A stretch of 64,000 nt of DNA from Anoplopoma fimbria (lineage: Eukaryota > Chordata > Actinopteri > Perciformes > Anoplopomatidae), in NCBI RefSeq assembly GCF_027596085.1, contig NC_072449.1, positions 25,456,522 through 25,520,521 of the forward strand, given 5' to 3'. Of the stretch, positions 47,410 through 61,970 are shown one piece after another. A program made the position numbers and the translations under genes. Below the pieces are notes generated by a model. The model worked only from the letters and a program-made list of their open reading frames with translations. It made no database searches and was not told the origin of the DNA. Within the stretch, counting starts at the first letter, position 1. Each line of letters starts with the position of its first letter.

Positions 47410-50355
47410 CATCACAAGGCAGTTTAAATAGCTGCTCTTGGCAGCTGTGCATGTTGGTGGCCCTCCAACAGAAGCAGGTAACTGAAATGTTGGGCTTCAA
47501 AGATCTTGTGAGATAGCATCAGTAATCTGCTCTCTCTCTCTATCTATGGAGCATGTTTTGTATTTCAATCATATAGTTTACGGCTGCATAACAATATTTT
47601 TTTTAAATGATCAATTAATCTGTTAATTTTGAATTCACTGTATGGTTTTTAAAATTCAAATACCTAAGCATTTTCAAAATGCTTGTTTTGATTTTAAAAA
47701 ATCAAGGGCTTATGAAAATAATTGTTAATGATCTTTTCATTGAAGGACTAATTAATTATCTAATAATTCCAGAAATAGTTTTTTGCTTCACTTCCTATAC
47801 AACCATTAACCAAGATTTCCCACTGTTATAATGCACACTAGCATTTGATTTGCGCAGATATAGATACTATGTAGAGTCTCATTTAAAGCTATTTAAGTGC
47901 TGCAAATCCAGTTCATGATACAGACTTTCAGGAGAGATACACCTTATTTTGTAGAAGAACATCTACACTTGTGCAGCTCTTGATGGAAAACTATGCTTTT
48001 TTGTGTAGGAGGATTTAAATCACAATAGAGCAACAAAAGCTGTGAGTGTTAAGATAAGTAAAAACTTTGGATGTGCAATCTATTCAACATGAGGTGAAAA
48101 AGCTGGCAAAGTTCAACAGCTGTAATATCCTCTCACCTGTGTCCTGAGTTCTGTGAATAATTTAGTGATTTAGTGGATTATTGATGAGGTTGAGCTGTAA
48201 GAAATGGTCACTGCCTCCAGCTTTTTACAACGATAATACCGAATGAATAATCCGATTAAAAAGAGCCAACTCCTCCACAAACAGTAACGGCTCCCTTCAG
48301 AGCAACACAACCATGCTCTCTCTCCCGTGGCAGCATCCGCTGCTGCAGAAGCTCGCGTCTCTGCTGCTTGTCCAATGAAAACACCACAATTTAAACATAC
48401 TTCTAGAGCACTTTTAAAGCTAGCATTACAGGCACACATATGATACCTCCCGACAACTCCCCAAACCAATTACTTCTTCAATTTTCTCATCATGTCTCTT
48501 CTGTGTTTCTATCGGAGCACTTCATGTAACAAAGCCTGCGAGTGTCCCTCCGGTTAGACCAACACAAACATGGGAAGGTGAGCCAGAGTAATTGAGAAAA
48601 GCTGTTTTCACACTACTGTGTCATGTTATAGCCACTGTGTTGGGAATAAGACCTATTCATCTTTTCACATCACACTGGTATTTGTAAAAATAAATGCAAT
48701 TTACAATCCTTGTACCCGTAATGGAGGATGTCAGTCAAACCTGCAAAGAAAACAAAAAACTGCACTGAAATCCAGACACAAGGTTTACTACCCTCATTTT
48801 CCATAACTTATTGTGGATATCAAGTGTGATTTAAAAAACGACACAGAATCACTTATTGGTACTTCTTTAAAATACAACAATACTTACTGCACCATTTCAC
48901 AATAAAAATTAAAATTAAAAAAATTCTTATAACAAATTGCTTAGCTATTTTGCCAAAGTCGGACAATTTCAAACTTGCACGATGAACAGTGTAACAGACA
49001 TTCTGGATAAACAGAACATCCTGTCAGAAAGGTTATTTCAAATGCTCATTTTAACCAACTAGAAATATGAAGGCAAGAGGGGATTTCCCATACAAAAACT
49101 GAGGTATAGTAAGATATTTGTACATATTCAGGGCATGTTCCTTGCCCTCTTTTAACCATATGCATTATGCAGCCTTTAATCACACTGTTAGGATCAGTAG
49201 TATAGCTTTCAGACTGCCATGACGTTAACTGTGTTGACGATCATTTTGCTTCACTTTTCACTTTTTCTTCTACACTACTCTGTCCATAGCAGCCTTAAAC
49301 TTTACCATGGCACTTAAATGGTTTTGACTGAAGCAAAAACAAAGATTTGATTCAAGATTTACCATTTCAATAGCTCATTCGACACAACATTGCCTTTTTT
49401 TTGGCAGTGGATGTAATAAGATCTTTTCGATGCAGCGACATGAATTCAGACTTGCAATTTAATATGAAAAGACACAAGCTTATTTCTTTCAGGTAGTTGT
49501 ACAGCATGCACCCTTCAAACAGGCCTGGTTCTAAACTGCTTTGAACGGGAAAAAAATCATCTGTTAAAGCAATATTTAGGCCTCTGGCAAATTCTAATGC
49601 CACGATTCCATCATATATCTTAAATATTGCATATTTGAAACCGTTTGTCTATAGTAAACATGTGCTGAAATATTGCTAAGGAGAATAATCCACGTTTTAC
49701 AGGGCCAAACCAACTAATCAGATATTATTTAAACATGTTATTTTATGTGGCACTTTTATGACAAGATAATATACTTTATATCATTTTTAATTTGGAGTGA
49801 AGCGAAGACACTTGGTGTTGGTGGGTCAGTAGGAGCATTTGGGTGGGGGCACCGCTCCCCATGCCCATGCCTGCAACCGACGTGGCCTCCAAACAAACAT
49901 TGTGTGTAGTGGAAATCTTCTAATAGCATGTGTACAGGTATGCTAGATGATGAAACCCTGTGGTAGTCTTGATAAGGGAAACACACCACAACAAAGACAA
50001 CCTCAGTGCCTGCAGTTCCTCTATCACTCAGCATTACCTGCAAGATGGTTTATGGTGTGCACACCACGGGGTGCAGGACACCATGCCATGAGGCTATGAT
50101 TCAGTCCAGCTGAGCAGTATTTGATATAAACTGAGATGTTTCAAAGTGATTTTGGAGTGTCCGTCGCTACTCATCGCTCTACTAGAAATCAAATTTTCTT
50201 GTGTTACAGAAAATTGCTTGACATTATGTGGCTGCACCAATGCCTTGCAGAGGCCCTGTGCATGCAGATGAGGGTCCCTGCTCAAGGCAATCCCGTGCTC
50301 AAACCTACTAAGTCTTTATCTGCCAACACCAGGATGATGGCACACACACACCATT

Positions 50356-50387
50356 CCATCATGCTAGACTGAAGTCTAGCATGATGG
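50356..50387. repeat. Perfect 15-bp inverted repeat, 2-nt spacer
   Basis: CCATCATGCTAGACT (50356-50370), then GA, then AGTCTAGCATGATGG (50373-50387). The arms are exact reverse complements. As a hairpin it would have a 14-bp stem and 4-nt loop. It lies in the first intron of cadm2 with no recognised element around it. Confidence 0.95.
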
Positions 50388-53300
50388 TGTCAATGTCAGA
50401 TTCATATAGCACAAAAGGGAAATGCACAATTCCAAACCCCATTTATACCACCAACCTGGAACAAAAAAGTTGGGAACAAGGTTTAAATGCACCTATTATA
50501 CTGAAATTTTCATGTTTGATTTGATAAAGCAATAATATTCCAATGGTTTTCTGAGATGAGAACTTGCATTTTCATCCTCTTCTCTATTCACTCGATTTAT
50601 ACATTGACCAAAGTCCTGCACAATTGGAAAGTTAATGAAGTTTCATTTGGACCCTTAAATTACATTTAGCAGGGTCATTTTACAGTATTTGCTGAAAGCA
50701 CAATACTTTAATGTTGCAAAAATGACACTCAATGAGTACATTTAGACAAAACGTTTGTGGTGTAAGAAGGATTCGTTCCAAAACGCAACCTAGTATTTAG
50801 GAAAGCAATCTTAAGAGAGATGTGATGAACAGCAGGAGGGAGTGACAAGTGCAAAAAAATGAATGCTGTACTTTGTTGTATTACATCTTCCCATCACTTT
50901 GTGCTGTTCAGAGGAATACAGGATGTGTTTACAGTTGTCTTGCTGTGAGTGCAAGTCAGTTTCGGATATATTATTTGCAGGTGTTTACATGAAGTTAAAA
51001 CCCTGCGTGACGCCTGGCTGTTAGTCTGGGCCTAGTTCCAAGTTTTTGAGATATTTTGCCCTTTAATGTGGAAATATTTGAAGGTAAAACAGACACTCTG
51101 CCCTTGTTTTTTTTAAGCAAAGAGGAATTCAGGCTGTGAAACATAGATAATGCTGTTCACTTGGAGCAAATACATGTCACATCTACTGAATAAAGTGTTT
51201 CTTGCCAAGTTAAAATGGGTTTTGACGCTATTTATGGAAATCAGGTTGGGTGAAGCTAAATGCATAATTGAATGAACTGTTGGGTCAAGTGTGTTCATTT
51301 TGATTCGTCACTGGTCCGTCATGTCAGGCCTCCATTCACTGCTCCTGCCTCGGAGGTAGAAAAACAGATAGAATTGCAGGTGACATTCTCAAGGTCATTA
51401 CATGCCAGAAAACTGGGAGAGAGACGTTTGTCAACGGTGACAAACCCTTTAACTAAATGTAATTCATACAAATGTTGTGTGGCAAAACTGTGGATAGTGC
51501 TATGTCATAACGCAACCACATGTGAGGCGCGCTTGCACACACACACTCACTTCATCACCCTCCTGGCAGATCAGTCCCTTATCTTTCAAAACACACTCAC
51601 ATTGGTGTTCCATGTCCCAGTGATGGAATTCTAAAGAAGGTCAACCTCTGGAGAGTACTTTCGGTCGAAAAGATAATCCACTTTGATGAATCTGTTCACA
51701 TTCTCAAAGTGTCATCCTTAAAGCCTTTTGGAGTCATCGACTTCCACCTTGATATGAAATAGATGCTTCATAAATCAACTCGGCTCGCAAACAACGTTGC
51801 GCTTTATTACACATCAGCCTGAATTGAAAACTTGTTGAGAATGACAATATGAAGTGTTGGAGACGTTACGATGAGGGGCACTTAACACTCACAGTAGTTC
51901 AAGAACAAAAAAACACTTCAATGACTTTGTTTTTTGGCATTGATAATATAGTTTGGTATGAAACAACAAGACAGTCATATTAAAATGTTAACTTGAACAA
52001 GAAAAGGCAAATTTTCAAAATGGCATCAGTGTATGATAAATGTTTAGTTTTTCAGTATGCACTTCCAATGTTTTTTTGTTTATACATATTTTTGCATTTA
52101 GATTTTCTGTTAAATCAGGAACAGCCTATTCATATTTTTATATTGATATATTCTCATTTCATTGTTCTTTTAGTTGTGTTAGTTTTTATAAAGAAACAAT
52201 TTCCCTTCACTCTTGATATGGATAGGAGGAGTTTGAGATCAAGAGAAGGGGAAGGGATTTCCATATACTCTATATAATGAGGAGGGAGAATCAGTATGGT
52301 TGACCTCCACTGATGCCCCGTTTACATTTTCACGGAGGAAAAGCTCATAATCACCAACTCCATGTCCCACTTTCTATATGACAGCACAGGTTAGCTGAAA
52401 ACAAGAAGGTTGGACCAAAGGCAAGGTTTCCTGTGAGTTTTCATGTAATTGTCCCCTATGGAACACTGCTAACAACCACTTTTAGTTTTGCCAGTTGAGA
52501 AGTGGCTCACTTCTGTAAACCAGCCGACGAAGTTTCACTCAATAACAATCATTGCCAAGTTCTTGCAGAAATGGATTTTGAGTGTAGGGCACATTGTCAC
52601 CCAGGCGCCACCATACTAAGGGCCAGTGTGCCCTTTTTAAAAATAGAAAGCTAGCTTTTCGATAGGGCTCCTGGCTGATGCAGATGCAAACTACCGCTTC
52701 CTATTCACTGATGTTGGGGTGCCTGTGGCAAGGGGAGTGATTCTGGTACACTGTGAATCTGCCTTTGGATAGGAACTCCAGCAGGGCTACCTGGGAATTT
52801 CACTGACCTCCCTTATTTATGGAGCTTAAGAGCTGGATTCCATTCATCATCAGCGATGAGGCCTTCATCTTTAGGGTTAACCTGCTGAGGCCCTTCTCAA
52901 AACACCGCCTTTCAAGATCCCATTACAAAATACCGGCTATCCAGGGCAAGAGTGACTCAACTTTTGGAATATTGACACCTTAATGGCGTGCTTTTCAAAG
53001 AGTGCTTGTTTTCCACCCTTCAAAGATGCATTTGTCCACAAAGGCCTTATGTTGTGATTAACTACCACAAGAGACACGCCTGAGAGCCTCCTGGAAAGGA
53101 GCAAGGCAGGTGGTAACCTGTCCAATGCAGGTGCCAACTGAACCCCCAAACAGGTGCTCTAGGCAAGAGGGAAACTGACCAGGGGCAGTGGAATAAAATC
53201 GCCCACAGTTGCTGCAGTAACTCTCTTTAAAACGTTCCTTTTATACTCTATAGGCACCATTGTAACAGAGCATTTCCAAATTATCATTATTATTATCACA

Positions 53301-54742
53301 TTTTTCTAGTTATATTTTCTATGAATGGGTACAAAACTAAAGCAGAGGAAAACAAATTATAAGGCTACATTAATCTCTTATCTCTCCTTCATATCCTTAA
53401 TCTCTTCTCTGAGCTCACCGCTGTCCAGGTTTTAAAGAACAAGTGTGCACAAAGTTACAAACCAAATTATTTTTTGTAAGAGAACAGATCATGATCATAA
53501 TACCTCAAAGGTAATATATTATCATGACCGGTCATTAAAATGAATCTGTTCTGTAAAAATCTAAATCCAGTCCAAGTGTAATAATGCCAAGCATTACACA
53601 TTACATTTTTTGTCAACAAGAGTGTGAAGAGTGGCATGAAAACAATCTTTTTTGTTAAAATGGCCAAAAAGAGACTTGACTTTTGTGTTTATCAATTGCT
53701 TTAGTTTATTTGATAGAACGGTACTTTACTTATTGTGATTGTTAGTGAAGCCATCCAAGACAATGAGACGAGTTAAAATCAGTTACGACGAAACTATCGT
53801 CTCATTGTGAGTGGCACCAGGTTAAGTCGTGGGTCTGTGTCAGTGACAGGCAGGCCAGAGACAGAATAGGCACTCAATAGAAAAACACACAAAGACATGC
53901 ATAATATTTGTTAGAAACTGTATTTTTTAGCATAAAATTCAGATTTTATAAAGTAAAAAGAGTTTAGGATTTGGCATCAGGATTTTGGCAAACAGTCCAT
54001 CTCCATCATTCACCCCAACTTGTGCCTGTTTGGAGTCCCTTCAAAAGCTGCTGCTAGAGGAAATTAAGGGGCTAGTTGGATCCATGTTACCTGGCCTCCC
54101 TGTCGGAATCACGTTCAGCTGCAGCTGAACCAGTGGCCGGCCAGAGGACTGTAGCGATAGAAACTGAAACAGGTTCCATATTAGATAGTAGATAGATAGT
54201 GATGGATGCCTATCCTCTGAGCAACATGACTAAAGTTAATTCATTTTAGCCTCATAACACATACATGTCTCTTGTCTACATATAAGACACATTTTTCAAA
54301 CAATGCTGCATGGTTTTACACATAATTACATTACATACTGCATCATAACTGGCTACAGCTAATAATTACAGTGCAACACCTGCAGTTCTGGAAGTAATTC
54401 AAGATTTTTTAGAATTATAGAACTGGTGTATGACATTCCTCTTTTATAAATATTTGCTACATTCATTATTGCATTACTAGCAAAAGGTGCTAGTTACAGT
54501 ATCAATGCTTAATGGGCTAACTGTATTGATCCTCAAAATGTACATGTCAACTTACCTGGGAAGTCCATATTTGCAAAAATCTTTTACTCACACAGAGCTT
54601 CTGACATGTAAAATTACTATTAGCTCTCCTGTTAAGAAAAAAAGTCATGGCCTCAGAGTGCGTGGCAGGTTAAACTGACACACCCTCCTTATTATAGAGA
54701 CTATATGGAAATCAAATTAACTGGAAGAAAAAAACCACAGGA

Positions 54743-54763
54743 GATCTTTTTTGAAAAAAGATC
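54743..54763. repeat. 10-bp inverted repeat (A/T-rich)
   Basis: GATCTTTTTT, one base, then AAAAAAGATC. This is likely a chance palindrome in A/T-rich DNA, with no recognised function. Confidence 0.8.
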
Positions 54764-57700
54764 AAAAGCCTGTCATTAAAAATGACTTTGACAGTGCAAA
54801 AAATGAATCGAAAGAATACCATTTTGAGTGCATGCTCAAAATCTCAGCAAGTATTCCCAGTTCATACTTTTTTATGTCTGTATCGTCAAGTGTTTCAGTG
54901 GTTTTTTTTCAGTTTTGATTAAAACACAAGTTTTGTCGTAAGCCTTTCATAATAATATCCTCTGTGGCGCTTGCTTTCTCTTAAAAACCCAAACTCTCCG
55001 TGTTTTTTCATTACTTATGAAAGCCAAATAAAATTAAACAATGTCAATGAGGCAACCAAGTTTTTCGGGATGTTGTTTAAAGGAAAACTTTAAACCAAGT
55101 CCACCTGTGGATATCCTTCAGATTGCTAGCATGCATAACATATTTAATCTGTATTTATCACATTTGAACTCATTTTGACACAATTTTCCAAAATCGAATA
55201 AGGCTCAAATAGCCAGTAGGCCCCATCTCATCTCTGAATTAAGATATTTCTAATAAACCATGTTTCTTCTGGTTGCAAAGATGGTGCTGCTCAATGCCAT
55301 CACAACTAATTAACCTGGTGAAACTAATAGCTTCATTCATGTCAATGCTTTACAGCATTAGGCTAAGTAATGCAATTAACAGCTACTGTGGCCCCAGTCT
55401 CCAAACCATTAGTCATGCTTATGGCGCGACCATCTATTTTGATATTATTCTAATTGAATGTTACAGCACAATATTTCCATAAGCTATTGGTGAACAAAAT
55501 GTATGTCAATGGAATGCAATGTGTACAAACGCCTTCCCCTGGAATGGTGAAGGTACTGCATGGGGCGAGAGTTTGAGTTGCACAATCCGGGAAGGATGCC
55601 AATTTTAAGTTATTTAGATGTGATCACTAAAGAATATTTAAAAGTGCAAATTCAAAAGAATCAAACTGCTCAGTGTACTGTTCTGTGATTTTATAGGGTG
55701 ATCATTAAGGCAGTATAGCTGTTTTATTCTCTCATGCTTACGTGGCAGTCTTTGGACACAATTTGCCTGATACTTTGTTGACGACCTGGAGAGTAATTTG
55801 GAGTTCATGTCTAAATATTTCCTGCTGAGTGCCTTTTGGGATATGCATGTAATCTTTCACTAATAAAAGTGAATCAGCATGACCATAAAGAGCTTTTATT
55901 TTTTTTGGCTCGTGGCAGGACTCAGTAACTGCTCAGTGCCAGCTGGTCCTCTCTGTGCAGTGGAAAAACATTAATATGATGTGCCATTCGGCAGCCTTCT
56001 CTTGTCTTCAATGGGAATGTAAAATCAATATAAGCCAGTTAGTGGAAAACTCCTTCATTATTACTGTGGTCAGAGGCTGATATTTTTTTTATTTTCTTTT
56101 TTCTTTACTCATCATCATTACCTTTTGGCCCCCTTCCCTTTCTATGACTTCAAATGAGCAGGTTGAAAATAATTAACTATTATTTATCATTTGAAAATGA
56201 TAAAAAGCAATTTAATCATGGAATACAAACAGTATTTACTCCACACAGTAATCATAGGGTTTAAGGAATACAATTCACAATATTTGCAGCAGTTGTACAG
56301 CTAAGCTAAAAAAAAGAGCAGTTTGTGTTAGAAATAAAAGCCTTTTACTTTTTTAATTTCTCTTTTTCCCATAGTGTCATTGTCAGTGTGACTAACTGAG
56401 AATCCACTTCATTCAGAGCTCTCACTTATTGTCATGACACTAGCTGGTACATTATCTAACATTATGATCAATACTTGAGTGGGATAATTAATTAATGTCA
56501 CTGTTTTGATAATATAGTAAGTAAATGTCCCCCTCTACCCCTGCTGTGGTTGAGACAATGTGTCTGCTGGAAATAAGCCAGAAGATGCACTGTGCCCAGA
56601 CTGATATTGAGGCAGGGAATGTGGGAATTCACTTTTCTTTGACATCGGGCGCACCACGGGTTCTGGCAACACAGCAACCACTTGGCCAAGAGTAGGAAAT
56701 CCAAGGAAACTGCTTGCCTCGCAAACATCCCTGTCGGCAGGGTAAGTCCCAGCAGCTCAGTTCCCACTGCGCCACAATGTACTCTTAATCCCTAAAATAC
56801 TCTCTCTTTCCCCTCTAAAACAATGCATAATATCTAAGCAGAGCCCAAAAAGAGAGAAAACAAAGGGCATCATGTTTAGTTTGAGCAGCCCTTTTATGTT
56901 TATTGCTGGATTTAGTGCAGTAATGATGACACAGTTTGAGAGAGACGGAGATAGGCAGAGAGAGAGAGAAGAGCATGGCACAAAAAAACAAGATAGCTCA
57001 AGGAAGAGATTGTTTGGGTTCAACCAAGGCAGTACTTATCCACATTCCTCCCTATGGATACGGTGGATTATTCATGACACTTCCACAGTGTAATTGTCAA
57101 AGTAGATTTTCAAAGTGACAAAAGCAGAACGGTGAGCAAATACATGCACTCAAGATGTATTCACTATGATGTGAATGTCACTCTGTGCTTTCCCAGGTAG
57201 AGTAGGCATTTCAGGTGAGGACAGGATTTCTTTCAAGCTTCTTTCAGGTGGATCAGGTGTTTGTTTTATATGTGTTTTGGAAAAAGTTTGATTCGACACA
57301 GTTATTACAATATTCCATTCCATATATATTATAAATGGCTGGTTCACCCAAATATCAAAATAACTTATTTTCTCACATACACTGCCTAACGGTTTCTGAA
57401 ATAACATTCAGTTAGTGTGGGTAGTATCCTTCCTAATGGAATTGAAGTTAATGGAGTTTTGTTTCTCGTGCTAAAAATCAAAAAAATAAATTTCCTAAGA
57501 TTTTCAATGGGTATGAATCTTTCCTGATATAATGTCCCCTTTCTTTGGAAAGTTCAAAGATGTCCCTACAGTCACAGAGGGTGTGTTCTGTGGATTATCC
57601 AAAGTAACAGAGAATCTACTGGCTAAGGAAAAAAAAGTAATATAAATGTTCTTTTTGTAAAGCGTAAATGTAATAAATGTAATTTTTGTCAAAGCTCTGA

Positions 57701-60700
57701 GCACCACAGAGACAATTCTATTCACCTGCAATGAACTGGGATCAATGTATTTCGGATGAACTGATCCTCTTAGAAGAAAAGTGGGTTTGAGAAGAAGGAC
57801 TCCCTGTTTTATTAACTATTTTTAAGGAGTTCTTATCTCTGGCTTCATTGCATTTCACTGCCTACAGTATAAGGCATCTTCCTCTGAGCACTGCCACATA
57901 TTCTAATTAGTGAATACACAGGCTGAGTGGGCTCTTTAAAAATAGCTTCCCTATAGATTAGCATTGGGAGGTACACAGCAAGTACAGTATAGGTAGATAA
58001 AAAATGATATATTCTTTGTGAAAATTAAATACTGTGCCTCTCAAATGTAGGTATTCTTCAGAAAAACAAAAACTGTCACTGAAAAAATAACTCTAAAAGA
58101 CACAAGATGGCCCATTAAAATATGGGCTTTAACAGGTGACTTCAAATGGCTCCGAGGTAATAGAAACCCAGTGATCACACTACGGAGGAGTAGACATTTT
58201 CTCATCTGTGACAAAACTTGAGTGTGCCACAATTTAATGGATCAGAGTTCTGTGCATGGCAACAGATGGGGGTCTAGCTGGCGTACCCCTCATTATTGAG
58301 CCTCCAAGCCCTCCTCTCTCTCATAGCCACCTGTCCGACAGGTCTAATGTTATTCTTGCACCTGGGCAGGCCATCAGAAGCTATCATCAAAGTTGTGCTC
58401 TGAGGGCACCCAGTCTTTCTGCAACATGTCATAGCAAATAGAAAGAGAAATGACACACATTCACCTTGAGACTGCACCATCCACAGATTACAGTTACTGA
58501 ACAGCATTTGAAAGGAGTTGTAAAGCCTCTTTTTATGAAGATATAGTATTGAATGACCCATGACTATAGAAAGTAACACACTGAAATTTCCCTTGGATAA
58601 CCGCAAGGGCACATTCATTTTGTTGATTAACAGAATTTGTATTCATTCAGACCACGTTTTCACACACTAACCTAAACTTCCTCTTATCTCCCAGCAGGAG
58701 CAAAACTGTTGCAATCATGGAAAGGAGCAGCTGACAATGATTCAAATGGGTTCGAACAATGCTCTCAGAAGCAGCTGAGAGATCCATATGTATGAAGATA
58801 TCAAACAGCTGAGTCCACTTGTTTTCTTCTCTCCAAACAGGAACATTTTAAGGAGCGAGACATGTCTGCCATATCCTTATGATAATCATTGTATTTTGCT
58901 CATTGAAAATGAATCACCAGCTAGGCATCTCTTTCTCTTTGAAATATCATTGTTCTTATAATTTGCCCTTGTAGTTCCATCTTCCCACTGCCTCCCTCCT
59001 GTATGGGAGTGCTTTGGCTTTACTGTAATAAAGGTACATTCAAGATATTATTGCTTTTCAAGTATGTCCCCACATGATAAGAAGAGATTCACTGAATCCT
59101 TGTGAAATGGATGTCAGCGTTGTACTTATTCAACTTTTTGGAGCCTGCACTCAAAATGGCAAGTCAATTCTGTTCACCCATCATGTGCAATCTGTTGTCT
59201 TTGCCTAGATCGCCACAGATATCTTCAGCTAAGAACAAACACCTCATCAGGGCTGTGTTGCACCATTTCAGTCTGTCCACCTCAGACAATGCCAAGTGTA
59301 TGAGGGGAGACATAAGTTGTTATGATGATAGCTTTGCAAACATCTTTCGCAGTGTGTCGAAGTGTCAATCCTTACCCTAGGACATAGGGCAATGCTTTCA
59401 TTAACAGATCTCTTAAGCTACTGTTCAGCACAAGGTTCAGAAGTTGATTAAAGGCATGTTTGCTTGAAGGCAGAAAGAACAAAGGTTTCACAGTGCTGCA
59501 CAGGGAGCACAGTATCTGTACGGCTGCTATTAAAAACTGTAATGTCGGTTTAGCCTCCCGGACCCCAGCCATCAGTAAGAAGGTCTTCATGACTGACAAA
59601 GGCAAACAGACAAACAGCAAACAGCTCACAGGCACAATCCCACCTGATAAGACTCATAACCTCATTCACTCTTCACTAGAGGAGCTAATCGGGTCAGACT
59701 GACATCATGAACTGAGATAATGCCAATAAATACCTTTTTCTCCCACCATGCTCGATAATTATAGCTCTCTCATCCACCAATTGCAGGGGTCTAAGGGTGA
59801 AGACACTGCTTTAAGATAAGGCTCGGTATGTTCATTATTGCAATCACATGAAAACCCTTACTTTTCTGTTCTAAAGAATTTGATCCATTGTGTGTTAATA
59901 GCGACTTTCTGCTCTATAAGCATTTCATGTTGCCACCAGATTTTATTCCCCATGCAGCAACATTGAAGAGAAAGTGGAATTTGTTTTATGCTCATACTAA
60001 TGGGGGTTGTTGTTTGTACTGGACTATTTTGCCTTTGTTTAATTAGGTATTCATGGCTTTACTCTTCACTCCAGAGAAAATAGGAAATACATAACTATTG
60101 ACTGCTGTTGCCAGGGCAAGCTTCTCACATTCTCAATACAACTTCAACATGTCCTGATCTCAGTCCCCTGTCCAGACAAGTGTCTGTTTCACTCATTTCT
60201 CTGCGTCCTGTGCTATGTGTAATTTAGCACTGTCATAAATGATATCTATGACAGTTTAGCAGAGAGTTCCTTCATAGACTAACAATCATCCGATTTGCTC
60301 ATGTCCCCATGTTGACAGAAAAACAAGAGCTTCAATTTTATCAGCATTGTCAGTTCAGCAGTCATCCGAGTCAAGCCATGCTGAATGCCCTTGACTAAAA
60401 ATGCTCTCTGGTGCAGGATATCATTCATGTGTTTGTTTACTATATTCCATGAAGCAAAGGCATGCCGTTTAGTTTACCCTACTTTTATTAACCCTCCTTC
60501 CAAGCAACCTCCCCGCAATCAAAATAATTAATGTGTCTTGATTGCTATGTGTCTGAAGTGATGGATGCATGGCGCGGGAAGGGGCTCTTCACACACCATT
60601 GCTGAAGTACCATTTTAGCCCCTAGAGAGAGGGCGGAGTCTGGGTGGGGTGATGGCTAAGTAATGTCCCTGGCTGAGCCCTCCATCACACTCCTCACACA

Positions 60701-61726
60701 ATGGACAGAAAGAATACTCTTCCTCAGCAAAGATTGATTGCCTGCAGTTGGCTGTTGGGACAGATCAACCTTGTGAGCCAGAAAATGTAAGGTTCCATTT
60801 GTGTCCAGAGTAGTTTTGATATTAAGTATTTACATCAAAGGTGGTATATCTAACATTTATGGTAATTAGAACATTAATGTTCAGGGCTAACATAATAAAA
60901 GTGGGACATGAAAATCAACAATAATTTAAAGTGCCAATGGATAACTTAGATTCTAAATGGAAATAGTTTATAACAGTTTAGTTCTGAATGGTGAAAGTCT
61001 GCTCCAATATCAAATTAGCCACTGCACACCAATTATTATTTAAAACGTGCATTTTGTCTATTGGTGGAAAAATATAACAATAAAACAACAGCACAAAGGC
61101 TTACATGCCTTTAAACATAAGACAATAAAAATGAATGACAGTCATTTTAAGTAATTTAAATTAGTAGAAAACATGTTTTTCTCCTATACATTATGATGAA
61201 CAAGCATCCTCATCTAATGTCCCTAAATTATCTACAACGTATGGACTTTTGTATTTGATCAGCAATAGCACTGTACCAAACCATTTTGCACGTGTTTATT
61301 TCATTCAAGTCAAAGAATGTTTTTTATTTATTCCAAAGCCTTTAAAAAATGTAAAGGTTTGCTTCCTTTTGACCTCCAAATGCATGAAAGGATAAACTAA
61401 AGAACTGACAAATGGAAAATAGATAAATGTTAATTTCCAGGTATAACATGCAACAGATCTGACCACAGTACAGGGTCAAACAGAAGCTCGCCCTTGCTAT
61501 TTTGCAAATGTCACAACAGCCAATTTTCACTGAAACAAACCAGAGCATCATGAAAACAAAATCACCTATCAGACTTGAGACATTCTTGTTTTCTGATACA
61601 GTTCAGTTGTGCATCTTGCATCAATTAAACAAGCCAAACTCCATCTGCTTGAGATTCATGTCATCTGTATCACATAATAAAAAACAATACTTGCTTAAGG
61701 GTTCGTTCATGATAGCTTTTTGTGTT

Positions 61727-61970
61727 CAATTCAATTCAATTCAGTTTATTTTGTATAGCCCAGAATCACAAATTACAAATTTGCCTCAGAGGGCTTTACA
61801 ATCTGTGCACATGCGACATCCTCTGTCCTTCCCTCACATCGGCACAGGAAAAACTCCCCTAAAAAACCCTTTAACAGGGAGAAAAAAGGAAGAAACCTCT
61901 GGGAGAACGACAGAGGAGGGATCCTTCTCCCAGGATGGACAGAATGCAATATAGATGTCATGTGTACAGA
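61727..61970. mobile_element. Dispersed teleost repeat (unclassified)
   Basis: A (TCAAT)n start followed by TTTATTTTGTATAGCCCAGAATCACAAAT-like sequence, CAGAGGGCTTTACAATCTGT, ACATCCTCTGTCCTTC, GGAAAAACTCCCCTAAAAAA, AGGAAGAAACCTCTGGGAGA, and GAGGAGGGATCCTTCTCCCA before a TAGATGTCATGTGTAC end. I recognise this block as a very common dispersed fish sequence but cannot name its family. It has no coding capacity. The open frames over it on both strands are not genes. Confidence 0.7.

Noticed and set aside
47198..47516. His-Thr and Cys-Val repeat frames on both strands
   Set aside because: They are produced by the CA/GT microsatellite.
48170..48469. Minus-strand frame beginning MVWG, considered as the signal-peptide exon
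   Set aside because: There is no hydrophobic signal core close to the start, no suitable phase-1 donor, and only superficial likeness to the CADM2 start.
50430..50490. Segment CCAACCTGGAACAAAAAAGT with TGGGAAC resembling a fish DNA-transposon end
   Set aside because: Too short and diverged to assign, and no terminal inverted repeats were found.
52937..53149. 70-codon minus-strand frame in a G+C-richer patch
   Set aside because: No domain, splice or homology support.
54556..54600. Strong minus-strand donor (CCCAG before GTAAGT) as a possible alternative first exon
   Set aside because: In phase 1 it gives only four codons after the nearest ATG, with a stop upstream and no signal peptide.
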